Source: DASZGL01 sp035938875
Lineage (GTDB): Bacteria > Chloroflexota > Dormibacteria > Aeolococcales > Aeolococcaceae
Length of the DNA: 64,000 nt
Direction of reading: 5' to 3'
Assembly (NCBI GenBank): GCA_035938875.1
Contig: DASZGL010000069.1
Span: 1 to 64,000, forward strand
The notes beneath the pieces are model-generated. The model saw nothing but the letters and a program-made list of their open reading frames with translations. It had not been told where the DNA came from and did no database searches. Both the position numbers and the translations under genes were made by a program. Of this stretch, positions 49,879 to 57,224 are shown one piece after another (position 1 is the first letter of the stretch; each line of letters opens with the position of its first letter).

Positions 49879-51084
49879 TCAGGAGGAGATGGAGAGCCCC
49901 TCGCTGAGGTCGGGGTTGCGCGTCGGCTCGCCGGAGCGGCCGGTGACCACCCCGGCGAAGAGCACGACCAGGGCGACACAGCAGGCGATGTAGAGCGCCC
50001 GGTCCCAATGAACCAGGGGGACGAGGATGAGCGAGCCCACGGCGCCGATGACCATGCCCGTCGACTGGGCGAGGACGATAACGGCGTTGACCCGGCCGAG
50101 GACGGAGACGTTGACGCGCCGCTGCATGTCCGCCGGGCCCCACGTCTGGAAGCAGACCTCGGCCGTGCCGTTGAGGATGAGCGGCAGGATCGCCACCCAG
50201 AAGTTGTGGCAGAGGACGAAGACAGCCAGCGCGAGGATGCCGGTGATCGCCGTCGTGCTCACTGAGAACCGGACGGACACGGGTGGTTTGCGGCGCAGCC
50301 CGATGAGCGCGCCAATGATGTCGCCGACGCCCACTGAGGCGTACAGCAACCCAACCACGCCGTCGCCGCCCAGTCGCTCCTCGGCGGCGAGGACGAGTAC
50401 CGAGCCGGCGGCGGTGACGGCGATGGCGTCGGCGAGGTAGGCGAACGCCATGGCGCGAAGGGTGGGGTCGTCCCGGACCAGGCGCAGCCCGGGGAGGGCG
50501 CCGGCGAAGGGCCGCCTTGCGGACGTGGCGGCGCGCGTCGGCAATGTCGCCATGAGCAGCGAGGCGACCGCGAAGGTGGCGACGTCGATCCACAGCAGCA
50601 GGTCGGGCCCCTTCCAGGCGAGGAACGGCGCGCCGATCGCCGGTCCGAGAACCAGCGACGACGCCAGCGCGAAGTTGTAGAGGGCGTTGGCCCGCTGGAT
50701 CCCCTCGCCGAGGACGACGGTGGGGATGATGGTGCCCATCGCCGACCTGGCGACGCCGTTGACCAGCTGGGCCAGGGCCACGGCGAGGAAGACACCCCAG
50801 GCGGCATTGTTGTGCTCGGCCAGGATGATCGTCGCGGTCAGGATTCCCTGGAGCATCGAGCAGATTGCCACGACTCGCGCTCCGCCAAAGCGGTCCGCGA
50901 GGTTGCCCCCCGGCCCCGCTCCGACGACGCGGGGCAGGACCCTCGCCAGCATGTAGCCCGCGGGAGCTGCGGTCGACCCCGTCACCCGAAGGACCAGGAC
51001 GACCATGGCGACGGTGGTCAGCCAGTCGCCGTAGAGGGAGAGGGTGGCGCCCGCCAGGAAGCGCCGGAATGGGTCGCGGAGCAC
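49879..51084 (-). CDS. MFS exporter (drug-efflux-like)
   Basis: A 401-residue protein of about 12 helices, related to the MFS_3/enterobactin-exporter and MefA-like group: FLAGATLSLYGDWLTTVAMV at the start, PRVVGAGPGGNLADRFGGARV as the first loop signature, ANALYNFALASSLVLGPAIG in helix 5, and GLRLVRDDPTLRA in the central loop. Likely exports a hydrophobic compound or siderophore. GTG start. The 408-base leader holds a promoter, a short ORF and several perfect hairpins, suggesting inducible expression. trpD follows 43 bases after the stop. Confidence 0.85.
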   Translation of the reverse strand: MLRDPFRRFLAGATLSLYGDWLTTVAMVVLVLRVTGSTAAPAGYMLARVLPRVVGAGPGGNLADRFGGARVVAICSMLQGILTATIILAEHNNAAWGVFLAVALAQLVNGVARSAMGTIIPTVVLGEGIQRANALYNFALASSLVLGPAIGAPFLAWKGPDLLLWIDVATFAVASLLMATLPTRAATSARRPFAGALPGLRLVRDDPTLRAMAFAYLADAIAVTAAGSVLVLAAEERLGGDGVVGLLYASVGVGDIIGALIGLRRKPPVSVRFSVSTTAITGILALAVFVLCHNFWVAILPLILNGTAEVCFQTWGPADMQRRVNVSVLGRVNAVIVLAQSTGMVIGAVGSLILVPLVHWDRALYIACCVALVVLFAGVVTGRSGEPTRNPDLSEGLSISS

Positions 51085-51103
51085 TCCGTGGACCTCTCCC
51101 CGA

Positions 51104-51150
51104 ATTCACCCTCTCGGTGCAAGCGCCGAGCGCGCCTAGCCGGGGTGAAT
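51104..51150 (-). promoter_or_regulatory. Long stem just before the MFS start
   Basis: ATTCACCC (51104-51111) pairs with GGGTGAAT (51143-51150), enclosing a smaller CTCGG/CCGAG stem (51113-51130). It ends 20 bases before the GTG and could affect ribosome access. Confidence 0.4.
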
Positions 51151-51200
51151 CCTAGCCGCAGGTGCCGCCGAGTGACCGCAAGATCCTCAAGACGCAGGCG

Positions 51201-51234
51201 GGCGCGGATGTCGCCGTTCTGTGACATCCGCGCC
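51201..51234 (-). terminator. Strong hairpin in the MFS leader, possible attenuator terminator
   Basis: GGCGCGGATGTC and GACATCCGCGCC form a perfect 12-base-pair stem with a 10-base loop. No U-tract follows on the minus strand. As the most stable element of the leader it is the best candidate for the termination step of an attenuator. Confidence 0.45.
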
Positions 51235-51240
51235 ACCGCC

Positions 51241-51295
51241 CCATCACCAGCGGTCAATACCGTGTGTGATGGCCTGACCGCTTAGCTGAGCGGTC
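51241..51295 (-). promoter_or_regulatory. Mutually exclusive hairpins after the leader ORF
   Basis: In the minus-strand RNA, arm a GACCGCT (51289-51295) begins at the last base of the leader-ORF stop. Arm b AGCGGTCA (51275-51282) pairs with a (7 bp, 6-base loop) or with arm c TGACCGCT (51249-51256; 8 bp). Arm c lies in the loop of a CCATCAC/GTGATGG stem (51241-51272). A ribosome on the short ORF would cover arm a and free b for c, the logic of an attenuator. Confidence 0.5.
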
Positions 51296-51336
51296 TAACT
51301 CCAGCCAGAGCCTTCATGACCTGTCCAGGTCTGCAT
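51295..51336 (-). CDS. Putative 13-residue leader peptide upstream of the MFS-trpD genes
   Basis: A perfect AAGGAGGT (51347-51354) lies 10 bases before ATG 51336. The frame codes MQTWTGHEGSGWS and stops with TAG. Two of 13 residues are Trp. The stop codon adjoins arm a of a switching hairpin. Its strong ribosome site, promoter and structured surroundings suggest a regulatory upstream ORF. It could sense a ribosome-targeting drug exported by the MFS protein, or tryptophan, since trpD follows. A GTG within the ribosome site (17 residues) is a less likely start. Confidence 0.5.
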   Translation of the reverse strand: MQTWTGHEGSGWS

Positions 51337-51431
51337 CGCTTCGCTCACCTCCTTCTTGGCGAGGATCCCGGAGTTCCAGCCTGTCCGCTGGGATCCCGGC
51401 GCCGGTCCGCCACCCCGGCTGTTGCGTCGCC

Positions 51432-51452
51432 GCGGATCTCTCCGAGATCCGC
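51432..51452. promoter_or_regulatory. Perfect hairpin in the MFS leader
   Basis: GCGGATCTC-TCC-GAGATCCGC, 9-base-pair stem, between the promoter and the short ORF. On the plus strand it is followed by TTTAGTT, but no plus-strand gene would use it. Confidence 0.5.
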
Positions 51453-51470
51453 TTTAGTTCATCGTCTCAG

Positions 51471-51488
51471 GTAACGCATCTGCGTTAC
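51471..51488. promoter_or_regulatory. Palindrome GTAACGCA-TC-TGCGTTAC next to the transcription start
   Basis: A perfect 18-base dyad located from about 4 bases after the predicted start of the MFS transcript. Position and symmetry suit a repressor operator; alternatively it is a 5' mRNA hairpin. Confidence 0.45.
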
Positions 51489-51498
51489 TACGTGACGG

Positions 51499-51527
51499 AT
51501 ACTAAACGACCCAACGACGGGTGGCAA
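51499..51527 (-). promoter_or_regulatory. Promoter of the MFS leader transcript
   Basis: On the minus strand, -35 TTGCCA (51522-51527), exact 17-base spacer, -10 TAGTAT (51499-51504). Transcription would begin near 51492, giving a 5' leader of about 408 bases before the MFS GTG. The 547-base gap 51085-51631 is thus filled by this promoter, the operator-like dyad, hairpins and the short ORF. Confidence 0.6.
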
Positions 51528-51631
51528 CCGCTCTGTTACCAGATTTACGGTTCTGTCCCCGGCCGTCACAGATCCGTTACAGGATCGAGCCTCTTGGTGC
51601 GTTCGAGAGGCTTCCGAAGGCTCCGCCGAGT

Positions 51632-53140
51632 TCAGCGAGAGGCTGTGACCAGGGCTCCAGACTTGGCCCGGCGCAAGATCATCGGGCCGGAGAGCAGGTC
51701 GACGCTGACCCGGGAGCGGATGCCGGCGATGCGGATCAGCGCCTCGTGGTCGAGGGCCAGGAAGGCGTCGACGGCGTCGGGGTCGAACTGCGTACCGCGG
51801 TGGACCCGCAGTTCCTCGCGGGCTTCGTCGAACGACCTCCCCCGCCGGTAGGGCCGGTCCTGGGTGATGGCGTCGACGGTGTCGGCCACGGCGAAGGCGC
51901 GGGCCCCGAGGGTGATCTGAGTCCCCCGAAGGCCGAGGGGATAGCCGCGCCCGTCCCAGCGCTCGTGGTGATGGAGGATGATCCGCCGTGCCTCGGCGAG
52001 GTACTCGACCTCCTCGACCATCAGCGCCCCGATCTCCGGGTGGCGCCGCATGACCTGCCACTCCTGCTCGGTGAGCTTGTCGGGCTTGTGGAGGATGGCG
52101 TCGGGCACGCCGATCTTGCCGATGTCGTGGAGCAGCGCTCCGTGGCAGAGGATCTTGAGCTCGTCGCCGCTGATGCCCAGCTCGACGGCCACGAGCCTCG
52201 TGTACTCGACAACCCTGCGGGAATGGCCCTCGGTCTCCTTGTCGCGCGCATCGAGCGCGTGAGTGAGCGCGACAAGGGTTGCGTCGTAGGAGCGCTCGAC
52301 CTGCACGGACTTGTCGACGACCTGGTCCATCAGCTGCTCGCGCTGCACCTCGTGGTTGTGGGTGCGATGGGCCAGGATCATCAAGAAGACTTGAAGCGCG
52401 ATAACGGGGGCCAGTGAGAACGTGAAGCCGAGTGACCCAAATCGATCGTGAACCGCCAGGAACCCTACTGCCGCGTAGCCGTACGTCAGGTTGTACGGCA
52501 GAGTGGACAGAGTTGCTCGGATCGAGTCGATGATCGATCGTCGTGTGGCGAAATAGAGGATCCCTGCGAGCAGCAGGTTGTTGACGAAGTGCAGAGTGAG
52601 ACCGGCCACAAGTGCCGCGAACCCGATCCAGGCGACACCGCTGACCGGGGTACGGGTCAACAGAGTGAATACTCCCCAAGCGCTCCACGTCGACAGGAAT
52701 AGAGTCGCGACGTTGAACAAGAATCGGAACCAGCCGCTGCGGTAGCGTATTGCGAAGCCGGTTGCTTCAGCACACGCACCAAGGCAGCCGATGGGCCCCA
52801 GTGTCAGAGCCAGCCCAACGTTGAGGAACGTGGTGGCCGTGAATACTTCTTCCTGACCCTTCACGGTCCGGATGCTGGCGACGGACATGAAGAAGATCGC
52901 GACGGAGACGAGCAAGAGACCCAGGGAGTCGCCAGGTGCACGAAAGGTGACGGCCGCAACAACAAGTGCAGCCGCCGCGACACTCGCGACATACGTGACC
53001 ACCGGCAGTGTGTACGTCACGGGCGCCGGCCTCTCCGTCTCCGGCCCGATGACCGCTCGCACGAGCGCGCGCAGACGCTCGCGCGCGGGATCCACCCGTC
53101 CCAGCGCACGTCCGGGGGTCATCGCCCGGCTGCTCTCCAC
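51632..53140 (-). CDS. Membrane-bound HD-GYP domain protein (cyclic-di-GMP phosphodiesterase type)
   Basis: A 502-residue protein. The N-terminal half has about eight hydrophobic segments (43-270), a MASE-like sensor region. A short coiled linker (VQREQLMDQVVDKSVQVERS) leads to the HD-GYP domain (about 285-480): GHSRRVVEYTRLVA, ALLHDIGKIGVPDAIL with the HD pair, RRHPEIG, ILHHHERWDGRGYPLGL with the GYP motif, and ADTVDAITQDRPYRRGR. All metal ligands appear intact, so it probably hydrolyses cyclic di-GMP. GTG 53140 or ATG 53122. Confidence 0.88.
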   Translation of the reverse strand: MESSRAMTPGRALGRVDPARERLRALVRAVIGPETERPAPVTYTLPVVTYVASVAAAALVVAAVTFRAPGDSLGLLLVSVAIFFMSVASIRTVKGQEEVFTATTFLNVGLALTLGPIGCLGACAEATGFAIRYRSGWFRFLFNVATLFLSTWSAWGVFTLLTRTPVSGVAWIGFAALVAGLTLHFVNNLLLAGILYFATRRSIIDSIRATLSTLPYNLTYGYAAVGFLAVHDRFGSLGFTFSLAPVIALQVFLMILAHRTHNHEVQREQLMDQVVDKSVQVERSYDATLVALTHALDARDKETEGHSRRVVEYTRLVAVELGISGDELKILCHGALLHDIGKIGVPDAILHKPDKLTEQEWQVMRRHPEIGALMVEEVEYLAEARRIILHHHERWDGRGYPLGLRGTQITLGARAFAVADTVDAITQDRPYRRGRSFDEAREELRVHRGTQFDPDAVDAFLALDHEALIRIAGIRSRVSVDLLSGPMILRRAKSGALVTASR

Positions 53141-53307
53141 GTTCGCGATCCTATTTACGGAGCGTCGGATATGAGGGCGTGTACGATCCCGTGACCGTAC
53201 CGTGGCCCGCCCGCGGATGGGCGTTTACCCGAAAGGACGGTCGAATTTGAGCCAGCGTCACCGGTGCGTCACCCCCTCGTGACACGCGCGCATACGATGA
53301 CCACCGA

Positions 53308-54135
53308 ATGAGCGCACGCTCCGCCGGGCCGTTTGACCCCGAAATCGTCCGTCCCTGGTGGCTCGGCTCCGGGGATCGCGGTGCCCTGCTCCTCCACGGC
53401 TTCGCCGGCACGCCGCCCGAGCTGCGCCGCCTCGGCGAGCACCTCGCAGCGAACGGCTGGCGCTGTCACGGCCCAGTCCTCGCCGGCCACGGCACCACCC
53501 CCGAGGCACTGGATCGCACCCGGTGGGCGGACTGGGCGGACTCGGCCATGCTCGCGCTCGACGCCCTGACCGCCGAGTGCGACCGCGTCGTCGTCGCCGG
53601 CCAGTCGATGGGCGGCACGCTGGCGCTCCACCTCGCCGCCAACGACAGCCGCGTCAAGGCCGTCGCAACCCTCGCGGCTCCGATCTGGCTCTCCGACTGG
53701 CGCTTCCACTTCATCGGTGTTCTCAAGCACATACGCCGCTGGCACGAACCGGATCCGGACGACATTGACCTGTACTGGCGCGATGCCGCCGACGAACTCT
53801 ACTCCTACGGCCGCCGTTCTACACGATCTCTGCAAGAACTCAACCGGCTGCTCGCCCACGTGCGGGGCGAGCTGCCCATGGTCCGCCAGCCGGTCCTCGT
53901 CCTCCAGGGCGGGGGGGATCGTGCCATTGATCCCCGCAACGCCGATGACATCGCCCGGCGGCTGAGCTGCAGCGCCGCAGTCGAGCGGCAGCTCTACCCG
54001 CGTAGCGGCCACGCCATGAGCGTCGACGTCGATCGCGACGAGGTCAACGCCCGAGTTCTGGCCTGGTACGACCGCTACGTCCCCGCCGAGGTCGCCGAGT
54101 CGGGCACATCGCCGGCGGCCACCGCGAAGGGTTGA
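53308..54135 (+). CDS. Alpha/beta-hydrolase (carboxylesterase/monoacylglycerol lipase type)
   Basis: A 275-residue protein. The oxyanion block is ALLLHGFAGTPPELRRLGEHL, as in Est30-like esterases; the nucleophile elbow is VVAGQSMGG, with Ser near residue 99. The acid is probably in LQGGGDRAIDPRNA and the catalytic His in YPRSGHAMSVD. It likely hydrolyses short or medium acyl esters. ATG start; divergent from the HD-GYP gene. Confidence 0.88.
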   Translation: MSARSAGPFDPEIVRPWWLGSGDRGALLLHGFAGTPPELRRLGEHLAANGWRCHGPVLAGHGTTPEALDRTRWADWADSAMLALDALTAECDRVVVAGQSMGGTLALHLAANDSRVKAVATLAAPIWLSDWRFHFIGVLKHIRRWHEPDPDDIDLYWRDAADELYSYGRRSTRSLQELNRLLAHVRGELPMVRQPVLVLQGGGDRAIDPRNADDIARRLSCSAAVERQLYPRSGHAMSVDVDRDEVNARVLAWYDRYVPAEVAESGTSPAATAKG

Positions 54136-54447
54136 TCAGCTCCCGCTGAAGCGCTCGCGGAGCAGGCGCGCCGTGTCGTCGTCGAGCACCGGGTTCGCCG
54201 GGGCGCCCTCGTCGGGCAGCGGCCGCTTGCTCTGTCGTCCACTGGCGCCGGGTTTGCCGCCCGAGCTCGGCTCACCCCCGCGCACGCCGCCACGATAGGC
54301 GAGGCCGCACTGCTTGCACACCTGCACAGCGATGCCCTCGCCGCGGCCGGCGTAGGCGACGTGGGAGAAGCGAAGCCCGCCACCGCACCGTGTGCACAGC
54401 CGGCCTCGCGGCACCGGGTCGAGGCTGCGCACATTTACATTCATCAC
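54136..54447 (-). CDS. Small zinc-ribbon protein
   Basis: A 103-residue protein with CTRCGGG at about 18-24 and CKQCGLA at about 44-50, a compact zinc ribbon, followed by a Gly/Ser/Pro-rich linker and a short acidic helix (LDDDTARLLRERFSG). It could bind nucleic acid or a partner. GTG 54447 or the adjacent ATG 54444. It ends 1 base after the hydrolase stop on the other strand. Function unknown. Confidence 0.65.
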   Translation of the reverse strand: MMNVNVRSLDPVPRGRLCTRCGGGLRFSHVAYAGRGEGIAVQVCKQCGLAYRGGVRGGEPSSGGKPGASGRQSKRPLPDEGAPANPVLDDDTARLLRERFSGS

Positions 54448-54651
54448 GTCACCGAACTTGCCGTGTCACAACCGCGAAAGACTTGTGAGCGCCATCGAGC
54501 ATGGGCGTCACTGGTCGTGTCCGAGCGTCGCCGCGGACGTCACCGAATCCTTAACCCCCGCGCGTACGTTGCATGCGGTGGGAGGCGGCCACCAACGCAC
54601 GACGGAAGCCCGGTGGACGGCAGGAACTCCACGCCAAAGGAGTATGCGGTA

Positions 54652-54840
54652 ATGGCCCCCGAGGAGATCCAGGCACTGGCCGACGCCGACGAGGCGGACG
54701 CCGCAGCGCGCTACGAGCGTCGCCAGGAATTCGGTGAGTTGCTCGCCGACGCGATCCGCCGCGCCGAGGCGATGACCCGCCTGGAGTGCGCGCTCCGCCT
54801 GCCGCCGACGCCACCCGCCGAGCAGGCCGCCAAAAGCTGA
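54652..54840 (+). CDS. Small acidic-helical protein (62 residues)
   Basis: Starts at ATG 54652, 13 bases after AAAGGAG. The product is mostly helical: an acidic Ala-rich first half (EEIQALADADEADAAARYE), then ELLADAIRRAEAMTRLE, and a Pro-rich end. No family is recognised. A two-codon frame, ATG CGG TAA, sits between the ribosome site and the start and overlaps it (TAATG), possibly coupling initiation. It precedes the Nudix gene by 46 bases. Confidence 0.55.
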   Translation: MAPEEIQALADADEADAAARYERRQEFGELLADAIRRAEAMTRLECALRLPPTPPAEQAAKS

Positions 54841-54886
54841 TCCTCGCGCCTCGCGCGCCACACGCGCGGGCAGTCACACTGCGACG

Positions 54887-55486
54887 ATGACAGCCGCAGA
54901 GTCCAAGACCAGCGAACCCGAGTTGCTGCGTCGCCTGCGCGCCGTTGTTGGCCCCGCGCCGGCACACAACCCCGAAGAACCGGTCCCCGGCGGAGCCGCC
55001 GCCGTTCTCGTCCTCGCCGACCCGACTGACCCCGGCTTGCCGGTGCTGTTCATGCGCCGCACCCGTCTCGTGCCGTCGCATCGCGGGCAGATCTCCTTCC
55101 CCGGTGGCGGCGTCGAGCCCGATGACCGCGGCCCCGTGGAGACGGCGCTGCGCGAGGCGCATGAGGAGATGGCCGTCGATCCCGACGCCGTCGAGGTCCT
55201 CGGTGTCCTCGATTCAGTGCTGACGGCGACCGCGGCGCGCCGCCTGACCCCCGTCGTCGCCATCGAGCGCACCCCGCTGCACCCTGTGCCGGATCCATTC
55301 GAGGTCGCCGAGTGGTTTCGCGTCGCGCTCGCCGACCTCCTCGATGCACCGCTCACCAGCCGACCGATTCCCGGCATGCCCGGCCGCGCCCTGGTCCACT
55401 TCTACGAGGTCGACGGCCGTGTCATCTGGGGCGCGACCGCCGCGATCATCCACGACCTGCTCGGACGGCTCCGCCGCGCTGAGTAG
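54887..55486 (+). CDS. Nudix hydrolase, CoA pyrophosphatase (NudL)-like
   Basis: A 199-residue enzyme. SHRGQISFPGGGVEPDDR followed by TALREAHEEMAV is the NudL-type signature with the Nudix box; the usual IGL after EE is MAV here. The block preceding it (VLFMRRTRLVPSHRGQ) is typical of CoA pyrophosphatases, which cleave CoA to phosphopantetheine and 3',5'-ADP. The 3' end overlaps the convergent secreted-protein gene by 41 bases. Confidence 0.85.
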   Translation: MTAAESKTSEPELLRRLRAVVGPAPAHNPEEPVPGGAAAVLVLADPTDPGLPVLFMRRTRLVPSHRGQISFPGGGVEPDDRGPVETALREAHEEMAVDPDAVEVLGVLDSVLTATAARRLTPVVAIERTPLHPVPDPFEVAEWFRVALADLLDAPLTSRPIPGMPGRALVHFYEVDGRVIWGATAAIIHDLLGRLRRAE

Positions 55487-56033
55487 TCTGAGCTGCGATC
55501 GGCGCGGCAACGACGATCAGAGCAGCCAGCGAACCCAGCACAGCCAGGAGCACAACCGGGAGCCCCTTCTCCGCGGGTGGCGCGGCCACAGCGGGATGCG
55601 TGAGCCGGCCATTGAAGGTCCCAACTCCGCCGTTGGAGTCCGAGAAGGTGCCCGAGATGGTGAGGACGTCATCCTGGTACGCGAGGGTTCCGACCGCGTG
55701 GGAGGTGTACGAGGCTCCGACCCGCGTGGCATCGGTGGTCACGGTGCTGCCCAAGACGGTGCCGGTGACCGTCGAGTTGCTCCCACCCCCGGCCTCGGTG
55801 CCGCTCACGGCCCCGGTGGAGAAGTCCTCGGTGGTGAAGGTGATCGTCTGCGGAAAGCGTGCGCTGTCGACGACAGAGACCTCGTCCCACGAACCCCGGA
55901 CGTCGAACGTGGTGCTTTCTGCGCCAACGGGAATCCGGCTGACCGCGAGCGCTGTCCCCCCGATCGACGCGGCAAGCGCGGCGCACGTGATGACCCTGCC
56001 TATCACGCGTGCGCGTGCTGACGCCCTTACCAT
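55446..56033 (-). CDS. Predicted exported protein with C-terminal membrane helix
   Basis: A 195-residue protein. The N-terminus has Arg-rich VRASARARVIGR then a hydrophobic signal (about 12-30). The middle is a beta-rich Thr/Ser/Gly region (TFDVRGSWDEVSVVD, SGTFSDSNGGVGTFNGRL). A hydrophobic helix at about 160-185 precedes a short basic end. ATG 56033 is preceded by a G-run. Probably cell-surface and anchored by both ends. No family is recognised. Tail-to-tail overlap with the Nudix gene. Confidence 0.6.
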   Translation of the reverse strand: MVRASARARVIGRVITCAALAASIGGTALAVSRIPVGAESTTFDVRGSWDEVSVVDSARFPQTITFTTEDFSTGAVSGTEAGGGSNSTVTGTVLGSTVTTDATRVGASYTSHAVGTLAYQDDVLTISGTFSDSNGGVGTFNGRLTHPAVAAPPAEKGLPVVLLAVLGSLAALIVVAAPIAAQTTQRGGAVRAGRG

Positions 56034-56168
56034 GGGCGACCCCCCATCTCTGATGAACCCCTTGAGCCAGCCTACCATGGCCCGCCCCAAAACACTGCGG
56101 GCCCGGCGTCGGGAGTTACCCAAACGGTGGGTCCACAGCTAGTACGCTGCCGGACCGGCGACGGCCAC

Positions 56169-56534
56169 TCACACCCTGAGGGTGTCGACCACGCAGAAGA
56201 CGTTGCCCTCGGGGTCCTCGAGCAGGACGAAGTCGTCGTCCGCCTCCGGGGTGCGGGGATTGCGCGTCGCTCCCAGCGCGAGCAACCGTCGTACCTCGTC
56301 CTTCTGATTGTCGGAGTAGAGGTCGAGGTGGAGGCGGTTCTTGCCCACGCGCTGCTCCGGCACGAGCTGGAGGGACACGTTGACGCGTCTGCCGTCAGGA
56401 TCTCGTAGCACCACCCAGCCCTCCTCGGGCGGATCCCTCGGCACATATCGAAGCGCCGCCTGCCAGAACGCCAGCATCGCGGGGAAGTCGTTGCAGTCGA
56501 TGACCACCGATCCGACGTGCACGCGCGACCTCAT
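56169..56534 (-). CDS. VOC/glyoxalase-like protein
   Basis: A 121-residue protein of two beta-alpha-beta-beta-beta units: VHVGSVVIDCNDFPAMLAFW then ALRYVPRDPPEEGWVVLRDP, and NRLHLDLYSDNQKDEVRRL then DDFVLLEDPEGNVFCVVD. The His and Glu at metal positions are visible (VHVGS, HLDLY, DPEGN). The LxDPEGNxFCV ending is typical of uncharacterised glyoxalase-like proteins. Activity unknown. Confidence 0.85.
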   Translation of the reverse strand: MRSRVHVGSVVIDCNDFPAMLAFWQAALRYVPRDPPEEGWVVLRDPDGRRVNVSLQLVPEQRVGKNRLHLDLYSDNQKDEVRRLLALGATRNPRTPEADDDFVLLEDPEGNVFCVVDTLRV

Positions 56535-56545
56535 TACCGACGGCC

Positions 56546-57199
56546 CTAGCGGTACTTGGGATGCACCACGAAGGGGTTGTATTGCATCTCCTCACGGATG
56601 GTCGTGCGCGGGCCGTGGCCGGGGTAGATGACCGTCTCCGGCGGCAGCGCGTACAGCGTGTTCTGGATGGAGAACATCAGCGTGTCCCATGAGCCACCGG
56701 GCAGATCGGTGCGTCCGACGCTGCGCTGGAAGAGCGTGTCGCCGGCGATGAGGTCGGGGCCGATGAGGAAGCACACCGACCCGCGCGTGTGACCCGGTGT
56801 GTGCAGCACGCGGACGTCGAGGTCGTGCCAGCGCAGCGTCTCGCCCGGGGTGAGGTCGGCCTCGCAGATCACCTCGGGAAGGTCGTCGGGCACGCCGGGC
56901 AAACGCTTCACCTGGCCGAGCAGCTCGCGGTCGTCGGGGTGGATCGCCGCCTCGCAGCCGTGAGCCTCCTTCACCGCGGGGACGCCGTTGACGTGGTCGG
57001 GGTGCCCGTGGGTCAGCAGGATGCGGCTGCAGCGCAGCCCGTTCTTCTCCAGCAACTGCAGCGTGCGCGGCGTCTGCAGTCCGGGGTCGAAAACCAGCAC
57101 CTCGTCGGTGTCACGGCGGCGCAGCACGTACGAGTTCTGGTCGAACGTCTCGTCGATGACGATGGCCAGTTCGACGAGGTCACGCAGCGTCTGGGTCAT
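56546..57199 (-). CDS. Metallo-beta-lactamase fold hydrolase (glyoxalase II-like)
   Basis: A 217-residue protein. The metal motif is LLTHGHPDHVNG (about 62-73), with later ligands in HTPGHTRGSVCF, IAGDTLFQ and YPGHGPRTT. This is the YcbL/glyoxalase II-like subfamily that hydrolyses thioesters, and the neighbouring VOC protein (11 bases downstream) makes methylglyoxal-type detoxification plausible but unproven. ATG start. Confidence 0.88.
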   Translation of the reverse strand: MTQTLRDLVELAIVIDETFDQNSYVLRRRDTDEVLVFDPGLQTPRTLQLLEKNGLRCSRILLTHGHPDHVNGVPAVKEAHGCEAAIHPDDRELLGQVKRLPGVPDDLPEVICEADLTPGETLRWHDLDVRVLHTPGHTRGSVCFLIGPDLIAGDTLFQRSVGRTDLPGGSWDTLMFSIQNTLYALPPETVIYPGHGPRTTIREEMQYNPFVVHPKYR

Positions 57200-57224
57200 C
57201 GCGATGTGTCCATGCCGATGCCGA

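Noticed and set aside
51300..51490. Cyclic-di-GMP or cyclic-di-AMP riboswitch next to the HD-GYP gene
   Set aside because: GACGCAAC and GGGG-type pieces recall these aptamers, but the conserved cores are not in the right order, and the leader belongs to the MFS gene, not to the HD-GYP gene.
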